64,000 nt of DNA from Flavobacterium sp. (GCF_013822155.1 NZ_PNJW01000007.1:1-64000); one strand, 5' to 3'. Counted from the stretch's first letter, positions 29,828 to 41,087 are shown. Made by a program: numbers and translations. The notes: generated by a model not told the origin, from the sequence alone.

Positions 29828-31243
29828 GCCAATAAAAGTCAGTATTCCGTTCACAATTAATATTTCAAACCCGAAAGCAAATCCAAACCACGATTCACTG
29901 AAAAGATTTAAAATAATTGAACTGATTACGGCAGTAATGGCAATAATGGGTACTAATTTATCTTTCACATTCCATTTAGTAAACAATCCAAAACTGTAAA
30001 GTCCTAATAGTGGGCCGTAAGTGAAACCGGCAAATTTCAGTACTTTATCAATGACGCTGGCATCTTCGACAAAATACTTAAAACAAAGAATAACAATAAT
30101 TGAGATAAAGACAAATAGTTTGTGGATTTGTTTACGAATCACAACTTGTTTGATGGTGTCATATTTCTTTTCGATTTCTAGAATATCAATACTAAATGAA
30201 GTTGTCAAAGAGGTCAAGGCACTATCTGCACTCGAATAAGCCGCAGCAATTAATCCCAAAATGAAGAAAAAAGCAACGCTAACACCCAAATATTCATTTG
30301 CTAAAATGGGGAAAAGTTGATCTTTGTGTGCATCTATATTGTTTTTGACTGCATATTCTGTAAACATTAATCCTAAAACTAAAAACAGAAAATTCACGAA
30401 AGTTAGAACTATGGTAAACCAAAACATGTTTTTTTGAGCATCTTTTATACTTCGGCAAGTGAGGTTTTTTTGCATCATGTCTTGGTCTAGTCCGGTCATG
30501 ACAATCGCAATAAAAGCTCCGGATAAAAACTGTTTCCAGAAATAATTTGGAGAACTGATGTCGTCAAAAAAGAAAGTTTTGGAAAAATCACTTTCTGCAA
30601 TGAAACCTGAAATGGTTGAAATATTTAAACCTAAATCCTGCGATACTATTACAATGCAAACTACCACAGAAACTAACATGAAAAAGGTTTGTAAAGTATC
30701 AGTCCAAATGATGGTTTTGATACCCGATTTATTGGTGTAAACCCATATTAGTAAAATCGTAATAGAAACGGTAGCCCAATATGGGAAATTTAATTTATCA
30801 AAAACCAACGTTTGCAATACATCTGCCACTAACATTAAACGAAGATTTGACCCAACAGTTCTTGAAATTATAAAAAACCAAGCTCCTGTTTTATAAGAAT
30901 AACGGCCAAATCGGTCACCTAAATAAGAATAAATGGAGGTTAAGTTTAACTTATAGTATAAAGGCAATAATACGGTTCCGATAATGAAATAACCAACAAT
31001 ATAGCCCAATACCAATTGAAAATAGACAAATTGTGATGCTTCTACTTTTCCGGGTACGGAGATAAAAGTTACACCCGAGAGCGAAGCACCAATCATTCCA
31101 AAAGCAACCAAATACCAGGGTGAGTTTTTATTGGCTTTGAAGAATGCATCATTCCCTTCATCCTTTTTACTGATGAAATAGGAAATCAGAATTAAAAGAC
31201 CAAAATAACCTAGAATGAGAATTAAAATTGATATCGGCTGCAT
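29804..31243 (-). CDS. Sodium:solute symporter family (SSS) transporter
   Basis: About 13 TM; DAFFKANKNSPWYLVAFGMIGASLSGVTFISVPG...GLIAAAYSSADSALTSLTTSFSIDI. Confidence 0.93.
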   Translation of the reverse strand: MQPISILILILGYFGLLILISYFISKKDEGNDAFFKANKNSPWYLVAFGMIGASLSGVTFISVPGKVEASQFVYFQLVLGYIVGYFIIGTVLLPLYYKLNLTSIYSYLGDRFGRYSYKTGAWFFIISRTVGSNLRLMLVADVLQTLVFDKLNFPYWATVSITILLIWVYTNKSGIKTIIWTDTLQTFFMLVSVVVCIVIVSQDLGLNISTISGFIAESDFSKTFFFDDISSPNYFWKQFLSGAFIAIVMTGLDQDMMQKNLTCRSIKDAQKNMFWFTIVLTFVNFLFLVLGLMFTEYAVKNNIDAHKDQLFPILANEYLGVSVAFFFILGLIAAAYSSADSALTSLTTSFSIDILEIEKKYDTIKQVVIRKQIHKLFVFISIIVILCFKYFVEDASVIDKVLKFAGFTYGPLLGLYSFGLFTKWNVKDKLVPIIAITAVISSIILNLFSESWFGFAFGFEILIVNGILTFIGLVLIRRK

Positions 31244-31361
31244 AGGAGATTAAAATTTTTGTGAAAATACAAAAAGGAAAGTAATTTATAATTTTATAAT
31301 GGACTAAAAATTTAGAGTGAAATGCTAAAAAAATGCTTTTGAAAAATGTACTTTTGCACCG

Positions 31362-31982
31362 ATGGAATTTTCTTCAAAATTATTAGAAAAAGCTGTAAAT
31401 GAAATGGCTCAATTACCTGGAATAGGTAAAAGAACAGCTTTACGATTAGTTTTACATTTATTAAAGCAACCTAAAGAGCAAACTCAGTTTTTGTCGGAAG
31501 CCTTGACAAAAATGAGAGAAGAAATAAAGTTTTGTAAAGGATGCCATAACATTTCTGACAAAGAAATTTGTGAAATTTGTGCCAACGAAAAAAGAAATCA
31601 CCAAATTATTTGTGTTGTAGAGGATGTGCGTGATGTGATGGCAATTGAAAATACAGGACAGTTTAAAGGAATCTATCACGTTTTAGGGGGTAAAATTTCT
31701 CCAATTGATGGAGTAGGACCAAGCCAATTAAATATTGTTTCATTAGTTGAAAAAGTCAAGACTCAATTAGTGAAAGAAATTATTTTTGCCTTAAGTTCAA
31801 CGATGGAAGGGGATACAACCAATTTTTACATTTACAGACAAATCAAAGAATTAGAAGTGAAAACATCAACAATAGCTAGAGGAATAGCAGTAGGAGATGA
31901 ATTGGAATATGCCGATGAGATTACTCTAGGAAGAAGCATTCTAAATCGTATACCGTTTGAAAACACTATGAAGAACAACTAA
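31362..31982 (+). CDS. recR: recombination mediator RecR
   Basis: [18 protein letters not shown]4 zinc finger [16 protein letters not shown]; Toprim [27 protein letters not shown]. Confidence 0.97.
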   Translation: MEFSSKLLEKAVNEMAQLPGIGKRTALRLVLHLLKQPKEQTQFLSEALTKMREEIKFCKGCHNISDKEICEICANEKRNHQIICVVEDVRDVMAIENTGQFKGIYHVLGGKISPIDGVGPSQLNIVSLVEKVKTQLVKEIIFALSSTMEGDTTNFYIYRQIKELEVKTSTIARGIAVGDELEYADEITLGRSILNRIPFENTMKNN

Positions 31983-32000
31983 TTATAACACTACATTTTT

Positions 32001-32029
32001 TTGTAATTACATTTGAAAAACTATCTTTG
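32001..32029 (+). promoter_or_regulatory. Putative promoter TTG-N18-TAnnTTTG for the polysaccharide locus
   Basis: TTG 32001-32003, 18-bp spacer, TATCTTTG 32022-32029; overlaps the ORF-track start at 32027, so translation more likely starts at 32048. Confidence 0.6.
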
Positions 32030-32047
32030 TTTGCTAAAATTTTTAAA

Positions 32048-32836
32048 ATGAATAAAATCAACCTATTTATATTTTTTATACTACTGCTTTTTTTTAGTTC
32101 ATGCGTTCCCACCAAGGATTTGACTTATCTTCAAGATAATGGACAAGTTAAAGATTCAATTGTTGTTAATCAAACAGTTAGGAAGCCATATCGAGTTCAA
32201 ACAAATGATATCTTAATGATTAATATTAAAACCATTGATCCTAAGTTATCAGCAATGTTTAGACCGACAGAAAGATTACAAAGTAATAATAACGAACAAA
32301 CTTTATTTTTTGAAGGTTCAACGGTAGATGATCATGGAAATGTAAGAATTCCGGTTTTAGGTGAGGTTAATGTAATTGGTAAAACAACAGAAGAGATTAG
32401 GATTTTAATTGAAAAAAGATTGTTAGAAGAATATTTCAATATTGAAGCAAATTTATTTGTCTCCGTAAAAATTGCCGGAATGAGATATACTATTAATGGA
32501 GAGATTAAAGTACCGGGAACTAGCACGCTTTTTGTTGAAAACGCAACTATAATGGATGCTATTTCAAACTCTGGTGATATTACAATGACTGGCGATCGCA
32601 AAAATGTAATTGTAGTAAGACAATACCCGCATGGAGTAGAAATGCATAAAATTAATTTGTTAGAAAAAAAAGCACTTGAATCTCCTTATTATTATTTACA
32701 ACCAAATGATTTTATTTTAATAAATCCTTTAAAGCAAAAATCATGGGGAACTGGAACAACCGGTATTCAATCCTTAACTACAATAATATCAGTCCTTTCC
32801 TTGGCTACTACTATTATAGTATTAATGCAGTTATAA
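32048..32836 (+). CDS. Wza-type polysaccharide export outer-membrane lipoprotein
   Basis: Lipobox FFSSC; YRVQTNDILMINIKT...VRIPVLGEVNVIGKTTEEI...YTINGEIKVPGTSTL. Confidence 0.92.
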   Translation: MNKINLFIFFILLLFFSSCVPTKDLTYLQDNGQVKDSIVVNQTVRKPYRVQTNDILMINIKTIDPKLSAMFRPTERLQSNNNEQTLFFEGSTVDDHGNVRIPVLGEVNVIGKTTEEIRILIEKRLLEEYFNIEANLFVSVKIAGMRYTINGEIKVPGTSTLFVENATIMDAISNSGDITMTGDRKNVIVVRQYPHGVEMHKINLLEKKALESPYYYLQPNDFILINPLKQKSWGTGTTGIQSLTTIISVLSLATTIIVLMQL

Positions 32837-32849
32837 TTTATATATAAAT

Positions 32850-35330
32850 ATGCTTGAATCTAAAGATTTTTCATTTTTTGAAAACCAGTTAAAATTTGAT
32901 TTTAAAGGTTTTTTAATAAAAACAGCAGGCTATTGGAAATGGTTTCTGGTAAGTTGGGCAGTAGCTTTTTTAGTAGCTTATAATGTGAATATTAGAAAAG
33001 AGAAAATATATAAATTAGAAACGACCATTGCACTTAAAGAGGAAAATAATCCTTTTTTTACAGCAAATACTAGTTTAGTTTTTAATTGGGGAGGGTCTTC
33101 AGATCAAGTTCAAAACCTAGCTTCCTCTCTACGATCCAGATCCCATAATGAATCGGTAGTTAATAGACTAGATTTTTTTGTTGATTATTTATTAAAAGAT
33201 AAATATTATTTAAAAGATGTTTATGGACAAGTTCCATTTAAGGTAGTTTTAGATAAAACAAAACCTCAGTTAGTTAAAACCCTTTATAGTATAAAGTTCA
33301 TTTCAGAAACAGAATTTGAATTATCCGCTAACCTTGAAAATTCTAACGCGGAACTATTTACTTATGAATCAAACACGTCAACAAGAATTGCAGCCAAAAC
33401 GGGGGTCTTTAAAAAAAGATTTAAATTTGATCAGTATACAAATCTTCCATTTCTAAATTTTAAATTAGTTAAATCGGATTATATTGGTGATTTTGTTGGT
33501 GTTGAATATTTTATAAAATTTAACAAGTTTGATGAAACCGTAATAAAGTACAAAGAGATAAAGGCTAATATTGATAGAAATGCACCATCAATAATAGAAT
33601 TGAGTTTAGAAGGAACTAATAAAAACAGATTGGTTGATTATTTGAATGAAACGGTTAAAACCATGATTAGAATTCAATTAGAAAGGAAAAACCAATTTGC
33701 AACAAATACTATTGCTTTTATCGATAGCACTTTACTAGCCATGGATAAGCAACTTAAGGATAATGAAAATGAAGTAAAGAACTTTAGCCAAAACAAAAAT
33801 TATTATCAAATTAATAGTGGAGGAAAAGAGATATCTATGCGGCTTCTTGATTATGAAGTTCAAAAAGATGGAATAACCAGAAAAATCGCATATTACAACT
33901 CTTTAAAAAATTATTTAATTAAAAGTGTAGATTTTTCCAAACTACCCGCTCCAACTGTTGCAGGAATTGATGATCCAAATGTTATACAGAATGTATCAAA
34001 GTTAATCACACTTTCCACTCAACGTTCAGAAATGCTTTATACAATAAAGAATCCCAAAATGTTTAATGATTTAGACAATGAAATTGAGGCTTTAAAAAAG
34101 GTATTATTAGAAAACATTTCTTCAGTTAAATCCGCTTTAGATTATGATTTAAAGTTAATCAATGATAAATTAAATGAAACGGAAACAGCAATTAGCAAAC
34201 TGCCTCAAGATGAACAGGAATTATTAAAAATTACTAGAAAGTATGATTTGAATAATGCTATATTTACTAGTTTTCTTGAAAAAAGGAATGAAGCAAATAT
34301 TGTGAAAGCAGCTAATTTAGCGGATATTCACTTCATTGATCCCGCCAAAGACATTGGGGGAGGTCAAATAGGACCAAATACCAAAGTTAACTATGTTTTA
34401 GCATTTTTTCTTGGTTTGATAATTCCTCTTATAGCTATTCTGACTATTTTCTTTTTAGAAAATACAATTTTAAATATTGAAGATATCAGTAAATTAACCA
34501 CTATTCCGATAATTGGAATTGTGGGTATTAAACAAACTAAATCAAACTTATCCGTTTTTGAGAAACAAAAATCGTCTCTATCAGAATCATTTAGGGCAAT
34601 TCGTTCTTCCCTACAATTTATGTATAAGAAGAACAAAATTGAGGGCTCTAAAACATTAATGCTTACTTCCTCTATAAGTGGTGAAGGAAAAACATTTTGT
34701 TCGATTAACGTAGCAACGGTATTTGCATTAAGTGAAAAGAAAACAGTAATAGTGGGGTTGGATTTACGTAAGCCTAAAATTTTTGATGATTTTAAAATCA
34801 AAAATGAAATTGGAGTAGTAAATTATTTAATTGGTCAAAACACATTAGATGAAGTTATTCAACAAACTCATATTCCTTATTTAGATGTAATTACTTCAGG
34901 GCCTGTTCCACCAAATCCGTCTGAATTATTAATTGGGGAATCGATGGATGAGTTGATGAAGTCCTTGAAAGAAAAGTATGACTATATTATTTTAGATACG
35001 CCTCCGGTTGGTTTAGTTGCAGATGCGATTGAATTAATCCCCTATGTAGACGCAACATTATATATTATTAGACAAAACTACACTAAAAAGGAAATGGTCA
35101 ATTTGTTGAATAATAGAGTACAAAGAGAAGAATTGAAAAATGTAAGTATCGTTTTCAATGGTTTTGAAAACAGAGCAAAATACGGAACAGGGTATGGTTA
35201 TGGATACGGCTATGGCTATGGTTATGGCTATGTATATGGTAACTATTCAAGTGGTTATAATGACGATGATAAACCAAAAACACTACTTGATAAAATCAAG
35301 CAGAATTTTAGAATAAAAAAATGGAAATAA
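32850..35330 (+). CDS. Wzc-type polysaccharide biosynthesis tyrosine autokinase
   Basis: Wzz-like N-term with two TM; Walker A SSISGEGKTFCSINVA; Walker A' VIVGLDLRKPKI; YDYIILDTPPVGLVAD; Tyr-rich C-terminal tail. Confidence 0.93.
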   Translation: MLESKDFSFFENQLKFDFKGFLIKTAGYWKWFLVSWAVAFLVAYNVNIRKEKIYKLETTIALKEENNPFFTANTSLVFNWGGSSDQVQNLASSLRSRSHNESVVNRLDFFVDYLLKDKYYLKDVYGQVPFKVVLDKTKPQLVKTLYSIKFISETEFELSANLENSNAELFTYESNTSTRIAAKTGVFKKRFKFDQYTNLPFLNFKLVKSDYIGDFVGVEYFIKFNKFDETVIKYKEIKANIDRNAPSIIELSLEGTNKNRLVDYLNETVKTMIRIQLERKNQFATNTIAFIDSTLLAMDKQLKDNENEVKNFSQNKNYYQINSGGKEISMRLLDYEVQKDGITRKIAYYNSLKNYLIKSVDFSKLPAPTVAGIDDPNVIQNVSKLITLSTQRSEMLYTIKNPKMFNDLDNEIEALKKVLLENISSVKSALDYDLKLINDKLNETETAISKLPQDEQELLKITRKYDLNNAIFTSFLEKRNEANIVKAANLADIHFIDPAKDIGGGQIGPNTKVNYVLAFFLGLIIPLIAILTIFFLENTILNIEDISKLTTIPIIGIVGIKQTKSNLSVFEKQKSSLSESFRAIRSSLQFMYKKNKIEGSKTLMLTSSISGEGKTFCSINVATVFALSEKKTVIVGLDLRKPKIFDDFKIKNEIGVVNYLIGQNTLDEVIQQTHIPYLDVITSGPVPPNPSELLIGESMDELMKSLKEKYDYIILDTPPVGLVADAIELIPYVDATLYIIRQNYTKKEMVNLLNNRVQREELKNVSIVFNGFENRAKYGTGYGYGYGYGYGYGYVYGNYSSGYNDDDKPKTLLDKIKQNFRIKKWK
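35190..35240 (+). repeat. 6-bp-periodic coding repeat encoding (GY)n
   Basis: ggg tat ggt tat gga tac ggc tat ggc tat ggt tat ggc tat gta tat ggt, translating to GYGYGYGYGYGYGYVYG. Confidence 0.95.
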
Positions 35331-36304
35331 TTAATAAGTATTCCGTTTTAATTACGGGAGGAGCAGGTTTTATTGGTTCTAATTTGTGCGAATATTTTTT
35401 GAATAAAGGATATGATGTAACTTGTTTAGACAATTTTGCAACCGGACATAGGTATAATATTGAACCGTTTTTTAAGAACCCTAAATTTAAACTGATTGAA
35501 GGTGATATAAGGGATTTAGATACTTGTAAACTAGCCGTTACGGGAGTAGATTATGTTCTACATCAAGCGGCATTAGGTTCAGTGCCGAGGTCAATTAATG
35601 ATCCGATTACATCAAATGAAGTGAATGTTTCCGGATTTTTAAATATGTTGGTTGCGGCTAGAGATGCCGGAGTGAAACGGTTTATATATGCCGCGAGTTC
35701 TTCTACTTATGGTGATTCTGAAGCATTGCCTAAGGTGGAGGATGTGATTGGAAAACCATTATCTCCCTATGCGATTACTAAATATGTGAACGAATTATAT
35801 GCTGAAATTTTCAGTAGAACCTATGGATTAGAAACGATTGGATTACGATATTTTAATGTGTTTGGCAGACGACAAGATCCAAATGGAGCTTATGCGGCCG
35901 TTATTCCAAAGTTTGTGATGCAATTGATGAAGCATGAAAGTCCGGTAATAAATGGGGATGGGCTATTTTCCAGGGATTTTACGTATATTGACAATGTGGT
36001 ACAGATGAATGAATTGGCCATGTTGTCTGATAATCCGGGGGCGACCAATACGGTTTATAACACGGCTTATGGAGACAGAACCACTCTTAATCAGATGGTG
36101 ACGCTTTTAAAAGACTATTTATCCAAATTTGATTCAAAAATTGCTGAGGTGGAGATTATTTATGGTCCGAATAGGGCGGGTGATATTCCTCATTCTTTGG
36201 CAAGTATTGATAAAGCAAAACGATTATTGCATTACCAACCGAAGTATTCCTTTAGTGAAGGACTAGAAGAAGCAGTAGATTGGTATTGGCATAATTTAAA
36301 ATAA
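35321..36304 (+). CDS. WbpP/TviC-like UDP-N-acetylglucosamine 4-epimerase (SDR)
   Basis: [19 protein letters not shown]...[27 protein letters not shown]...SSTYGDS...[16 protein letters not shown]. Confidence 0.85.
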   Translation: MEIINKYSVLITGGAGFIGSNLCEYFLNKGYDVTCLDNFATGHRYNIEPFFKNPKFKLIEGDIRDLDTCKLAVTGVDYVLHQAALGSVPRSINDPITSNEVNVSGFLNMLVAARDAGVKRFIYAASSSTYGDSEALPKVEDVIGKPLSPYAITKYVNELYAEIFSRTYGLETIGLRYFNVFGRRQDPNGAYAAVIPKFVMQLMKHESPVINGDGLFSRDFTYIDNVVQMNELAMLSDNPGATNTVYNTAYGDRTTLNQMVTLLKDYLSKFDSKIAEVEIIYGPNRAGDIPHSLASIDKAKRLLHYQPKYSFSEGLEEAVDWYWHNLK

Positions 36305-36320
36305 TTTCAAGAATAATAAA

Positions 36321-37712
36321 ATGAGTATTACAAAGATTTGTTGTATTGGTGCCGGTTATGTAGGTGGTCCTACGATGGCTGTAATAGCCCAAAAATGTCC
36401 ACATATTCAAGTTACGGTTGTTGATTTGAATGAAGAACGCATAGCGAAATGGAACGACCCTAATGTAGAAAATATTCCTATTTATGAACCCGGTTTGAGT
36501 GATGTGGTGAAAGATGCCCGTGGTCGAAATTTGTTTTTTTCAACTGAAGTTGACAAAGCCATCGACGAAGCGGAAATGATTTTCATTTCTGTGAACACCC
36601 CGACCAAAACTTACGGTTCCGGAAAAGGATTAGCGGCCGATTTAAAATATATTGAATTATGTGCCCGTCAAATTGCCCGTGTTTCTAAAACGGATAAAAT
36701 TGTAGTGGAGAAATCTACGCTTCCTGTTCGAACGGCAGAGGCCATTAAAAGTATATTGCACAATACCGGAAACGGGGTGAAATATCAAATTTTATCCAAT
36801 CCGGAATTTTTAGCTGAAGGAACTGCTGTGGAAGATTTATTTAGTCCTGACAGGGTTTTAATTGGTGGTGATGCTACTCCGGAAGGAGACAAAGCCATTC
36901 AATCGCTGGTTTCAATTTATGCTAATTGGGTTCCTAAAGAGCGTATTTTAACCACTAATGTTTGGTCTTCTGAATTGTCAAAATTAGTGGCCAATGCCTT
37001 TTTAGCTCAACGTGTTTCTTCTATCAATGCTATTTCTGAATTGTGTGAAAAAACCGGAGCAGATGTTAACGAAGTTTCCAGAGCTATTGGTATGGATAGC
37101 CGTATCGGTTCTAAATTTTTAAAATCATCCGTTGGATTTGGGGGTTCTTGTTTTCAAAAGGATATTTTAAATTTGGTTTACATTGCTAAATCGTATGGGT
37201 TAAATCAAGTGGCTGATTATTGGGAACAGGTAATTATTATGAATGACCATCAAAAAAGCCGCTTTGCCAAAAATATTGTGACTACTTTATACAATACAGT
37301 TGCCGATAAAAAAATTACTTTTTTAGGTTGGGCTTTTAAGAAAGATACTAATGATACCCGCGAATCAGCAGCCATTTATGTGGCCAATGATTTATTATTT
37401 GAACAAGCCAAATTAGCGGTTTATGATCCTAAAGTATCGGAAGAACAAATGCTTTTTGATTTGAATTATTTGCAATCAAGATCGGAAGCTGAAAACAGTA
37501 AGTATGTGAAAGCTATTCCTGATCCTTATGAAGCGTGTAAAGGAGCTCATGCCATTGCAGTATTGACAGAATGGGATGAATTTAAACACTATGATTGGGA
37601 AAAGATATATCACGATATGAACAAACCTGCCTTTATTTTTGACGGCAGAAATTTGTTAGACAAAGAAAAATTAACAAAAATTGGTTTTAAATACCAGGCT
37701 ATCGGGTCATAA
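36321..37712 (+). CDS. UDP-glucose 6-dehydrogenase, eukaryote-like UGDH subgroup
   Basis: [40 protein letters not shown]...[18 protein letters not shown]...[16 protein letters not shown]. Confidence 0.93.
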   Translation: MSITKICCIGAGYVGGPTMAVIAQKCPHIQVTVVDLNEERIAKWNDPNVENIPIYEPGLSDVVKDARGRNLFFSTEVDKAIDEAEMIFISVNTPTKTYGSGKGLAADLKYIELCARQIARVSKTDKIVVEKSTLPVRTAEAIKSILHNTGNGVKYQILSNPEFLAEGTAVEDLFSPDRVLIGGDATPEGDKAIQSLVSIYANWVPKERILTTNVWSSELSKLVANAFLAQRVSSINAISELCEKTGADVNEVSRAIGMDSRIGSKFLKSSVGFGGSCFQKDILNLVYIAKSYGLNQVADYWEQVIIMNDHQKSRFAKNIVTTLYNTVADKKITFLGWAFKKDTNDTRESAAIYVANDLLFEQAKLAVYDPKVSEEQMLFDLNYLQSRSEAENSKYVKAIPDPYEACKGAHAIAVLTEWDEFKHYDWEKIYHDMNKPAFIFDGRNLLDKEKLTKIGFKYQAIGS

Positions 37713-37724
37713 TAAAAAATTGAA

Positions 37725-39002
37725 ATGAGTATAAAAATTGGAGTAATCGGGTTGGGATATGTTGGATTGCCTTTGGCAAGACTTTTTGCTACAAAATATC
37801 CAGTGGTCGGATTTGATATTAACCAAAAAAGAGTGGCGGAACTCAATTCGGGGGTAGATAATACGCTGGAAGTGGAAGAGGCGTTATTGAAATCCGTTTT
37901 GGTGAAGGAGCCATTAAAAGCCAACGGACTTTTTTGTTCGACTAATCTAGAGGATATTAAAGGTTGTACTTATTATATTGTTACTGTTCCAACTCCGGTT
38001 GATAAAAACAACCGACCAGACTTAACGCCACTCTATAAATCGAGTGAAACGGTAGGTAAGGTGTTAAAAAAAGGGGATATTGTGGTGTATGAATCGACCG
38101 TATATCCCGGTGTAACAGAAGAGGAATGTGTGCCTGTTTTAGAAAAAATAAGCGGACTGAAATTCAACGTAGATTTTTTTGCGGGTTATTCTCCGGAACG
38201 GATTAATCCGGGTGATAAAGAACATACTGTTGAAAAAATACTGAAAGTAACGGCGGGTTCTACTCCTGAAATAGGCGTTAAAGTAAATGATTTATATAAA
38301 TCTGTTATTACTGCCGGAACCCATTTAGCTCCAACTATCAAAGTGGCAGAAGCGGCCAAAGTAATTGAAAATTCACAACGTGACATCAATATTGCTTTTG
38401 TGAATGAATTGGCCAAAATATTCAATATGTTAGGGATTGATACCCATGCTGTGTTGGAAGCAGCCGGTACTAAATGGAATTTTCTACCTTTTAAACCGGG
38501 TTTAGTGGGCGGACATTGTATTGGTGTTGACCCGTATTATTTAGCTCAAAAAGCACAAGAAGCGGGTTATCATCCTGAAATTATTTTAGCCGGACGACGG
38601 TTAAATGACAGCATGGGTGAATATGTTGCTTCGCAAGTAGTGAAATTGATGATTAAGAGAGGGATTACGGTGAATAAAGCCAAATTGCTTATGCTGGGAA
38701 TCACTTTTAAAGAGAATTGTCCGGATGTTCGAAATACTAAAATTGTTGATGTCATTGCTGCTTTAGCGGATTATGGCATTGAAGTTTCAATTTTTGACCC
38801 TTGGGCCAACCCTGCTGAAGTGAAACATGAATATAATCTTGTTACCTCTACTCAATTACCGGAGGAAACCTTTGATGCCATTGTTTTAGGTGTGGCACAC
38901 AACGAGTTTTTAAATTTAAATTTCCAAAATTTAAAAGCGGCTAATGCCATTGTTTATGATGTTAAGGGTATTTTAAAAAATCAAGCAGACGGAAAATTAT
39001 AA
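37725..39002 (+). CDS. WbpO/TviB-like UDP-N-acetylhexosamine 6-dehydrogenase
   Basis: IKIGVIGLGYVGLPLARLFA...GYSPERINPGDKEHTVEKI...FLPFKPGLVGGHCIGVDPYYL. Confidence 0.9.
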   Translation: MSIKIGVIGLGYVGLPLARLFATKYPVVGFDINQKRVAELNSGVDNTLEVEEALLKSVLVKEPLKANGLFCSTNLEDIKGCTYYIVTVPTPVDKNNRPDLTPLYKSSETVGKVLKKGDIVVYESTVYPGVTEEECVPVLEKISGLKFNVDFFAGYSPERINPGDKEHTVEKILKVTAGSTPEIGVKVNDLYKSVITAGTHLAPTIKVAEAAKVIENSQRDINIAFVNELAKIFNMLGIDTHAVLEAAGTKWNFLPFKPGLVGGHCIGVDPYYLAQKAQEAGYHPEIILAGRRLNDSMGEYVASQVVKLMIKRGITVNKAKLLMLGITFKENCPDVRNTKIVDVIAALADYGIEVSIFDPWANPAEVKHEYNLVTSTQLPEETFDAIVLGVAHNEFLNLNFQNLKAANAIVYDVKGILKNQADGKL

Positions 39003-39005
39003 GGC

Positions 39006-40052
39006 ATGAAAAAAATTCTAATTACCGGAGGAGCAGGTTTTATTGGTTCACATGTTGTGAGACGTTTTGTGACTAATTATCCAACGTATCAAATTTTTAA
39101 TTTGGATGCCTTGACTTATGCCGGAAATTTAGAAAATATTGCTGATATTGAGCATTTACCCAATTATACCTTTGTAAAAGGTGATATCACGGATGCTGAT
39201 TTTATTACCGCCTTTTTTCAAAAGGAAGAATTTGACGGTGTGATCCATTTGGCGGCGGAATCTCATGTAGATCGTTCAATAACGGATCCGTTGGCTTTCG
39301 TGAAAACGAATGTGATTGGCACTATGAATTTATTGAATGCTGCCCGGGAAATTTGGAAAAATGACTTTGTCGGTAAACGTTTTTATCATATTTCTACCGA
39401 TGAGGTGTATGGTTCTTTAGGTTCCACCGGTTTGTTTACTGAAACAACACCTTATGACCCTAATTCTCCTTATTCTGCTTCCAAAGCCAGTTCGGACCAT
39501 TTTGTTCGTGCTTATGGAGAAACCTATGGTCTGCCATATGTGATTACCAATTGTTCCAATAATTACGGGCCTAATCATTTTCCTGAAAAACTGATTCCAC
39601 TTTTTATTCACAATATAATTACTAATAAGCCTTTGCCGGTTTATGGTGATGGAAAATATACCCGTGATTGGTTATTTGTTTTAGACCATGCCATTGCGAT
39701 TGATTTGGTTTTTCATCAAGGAGGAAACCATGAAACCTATAATATTGGCGGATTTAATGAATGGCAAAATATTGACTTAGTGAAATTGTTGTGTGAAAAA
39801 ATGGACAACAAATTAGGAAGAACGCCAGGGACCTCTGCACAATTGATTACTTATGTGAAAGACCGTCCCGGACATGATTTACGTTACGCCATTGATGCCT
39901 CTAAAATAAATCGCGAATTAGGTTGGAAACCTTCCGTTACCTTTGAAGAAGGATTAGAGCAAACCATTGACTGGTATTTGAGCAATGAAGAATGGCTTCA
40001 ACATGTCACTTCCGGAGATTATCAAAAATATTACGAAAAACAATATTCATAA
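39006..40052 (+). CDS. rfbB: dTDP-glucose 4,6-dehydratase
   Basis: [19 protein letters not shown]...LAAESHVDRSITDP...HISTDEVYGSLG...PYSASKASSDHFVRAYGETYGLPYVITNCSNNYGP. Confidence 0.95.
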   Translation: MKKILITGGAGFIGSHVVRRFVTNYPTYQIFNLDALTYAGNLENIADIEHLPNYTFVKGDITDADFITAFFQKEEFDGVIHLAAESHVDRSITDPLAFVKTNVIGTMNLLNAAREIWKNDFVGKRFYHISTDEVYGSLGSTGLFTETTPYDPNSPYSASKASSDHFVRAYGETYGLPYVITNCSNNYGPNHFPEKLIPLFIHNIITNKPLPVYGDGKYTRDWLFVLDHAIAIDLVFHQGGNHETYNIGGFNEWQNIDLVKLLCEKMDNKLGRTPGTSAQLITYVKDRPGHDLRYAIDASKINRELGWKPSVTFEEGLEQTIDWYLSNEEWLQHVTSGDYQKYYEKQYS

Positions 40053-40064
40053 AATTATTTTTAG

Positions 40065-41084
40065 ATGAAAGTATTAGTCACAGGAGCAGCCGGTTTTATT
40101 GGATACCACTTAAGCGAACAATTGATTGCTCAGGGCTATCAGGTAGTTGGGTTGGATAACCTCAATGACTATTATGATGTGAATTTAAAATTTGGTCGTT
40201 TAGCCCAATTGGGTATTGCGGAACATCAAATTGATTATAATGTAAAAATAAGCAGTTCTAAACACGGAGAACAATTTAGCTTTATCCAATTAAATTTAGA
40301 GGATAATCGGGCTATTGATCATTTATTTGCCGCCGAAAAGTTTGATTTAGTTTGTAACTTAGCTGCTCAAGCCGGCGTTCGCTATAGTTTGGAAAAACCT
40401 TTTCAATATGTTGACAGCAATGTCACCGGATTTTTATCTATTTTAGAAGGTTGTCGAAATCATGGAGTAAAAAAATTACTTTATGCCAGCAGTTCCAGTG
40501 TGTATGGCTTGAATGAAAAAATACCCTTTTCGGTTACGGACGCGGTTGACAACCCTATCAGTTTGTATGCTGCTACTAAAAAAGCCAACGAATTGATGGC
40601 TCATACGTATAGCCACTTGTTTGGTATTCAAACGGTGGGATTACGCTTTTTTACGGTTTATGGTCCTTGGGGCAGGCCGGATATGGCGATGTTTTTGTTT
40701 ACCGATGCTATTTTAAATGACCGTCCGATTCAAGTGTTTAACGAAGGAAATCTTTCCCGTGATTTTACCTATATCGATGACATCGTAGGCGGTATGCTTA
40801 CTATTGTCAACACCTTTCAAAAAGATGCGGTGCAAAAACCCTATTCTTTGTATAACATAGGTAACAGCAAACCGGTGAAATTACTTGATTTTATTGAAGC
40901 TATTGAAAAAGCGACCGGAAAGCAAGCGATTAAAGAAATGCTTCCTATGCAACCGGGTGATGTGGAACGCACTTGGGCTGATGTGGATGGGTTAATAAAC
41001 GATTTTGATTACACGCCTTCTACCTCAGTTGAAAAGGGGGTTGAGGAGTTTGTGGCTTGGTATAAAAATTATTATCAAAATTAA
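40065..41084 (+). CDS. UDP-glucuronate 4-epimerase-like SDR
   Basis: VLVTGAAGFIGYHLSEQLIAQGYQVVGLDNLNDYYDVNLKFGRL...AAQAGVRYSLEKP...YGPWGRPDMAMFLFT. Confidence 0.9.
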   Translation: MKVLVTGAAGFIGYHLSEQLIAQGYQVVGLDNLNDYYDVNLKFGRLAQLGIAEHQIDYNVKISSSKHGEQFSFIQLNLEDNRAIDHLFAAEKFDLVCNLAAQAGVRYSLEKPFQYVDSNVTGFLSILEGCRNHGVKKLLYASSSSVYGLNEKIPFSVTDAVDNPISLYAATKKANELMAHTYSHLFGIQTVGLRFFTVYGPWGRPDMAMFLFTDAILNDRPIQVFNEGNLSRDFTYIDDIVGGMLTIVNTFQKDAVQKPYSLYNIGNSKPVKLLDFIEAIEKATGKQAIKEMLPMQPGDVERTWADVDGLINDFDYTPSTSVEKGVEEFVAWYKNYYQN

Positions 41085-41087
41085 TTA

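Noticed and set aside
32027-32047. N-terminal extension MFAKIFK of the Wza-like protein
   Set aside because: Start overlaps the predicted -7 element; MNKINLFIFF...FSSC from 32048 gives a normal lipoprotein signal peptide.
34391-34801. Minus-strand ORF inside the Wzc-type gene
   Set aside because: Antisense of a conserved kinase region; no family match.
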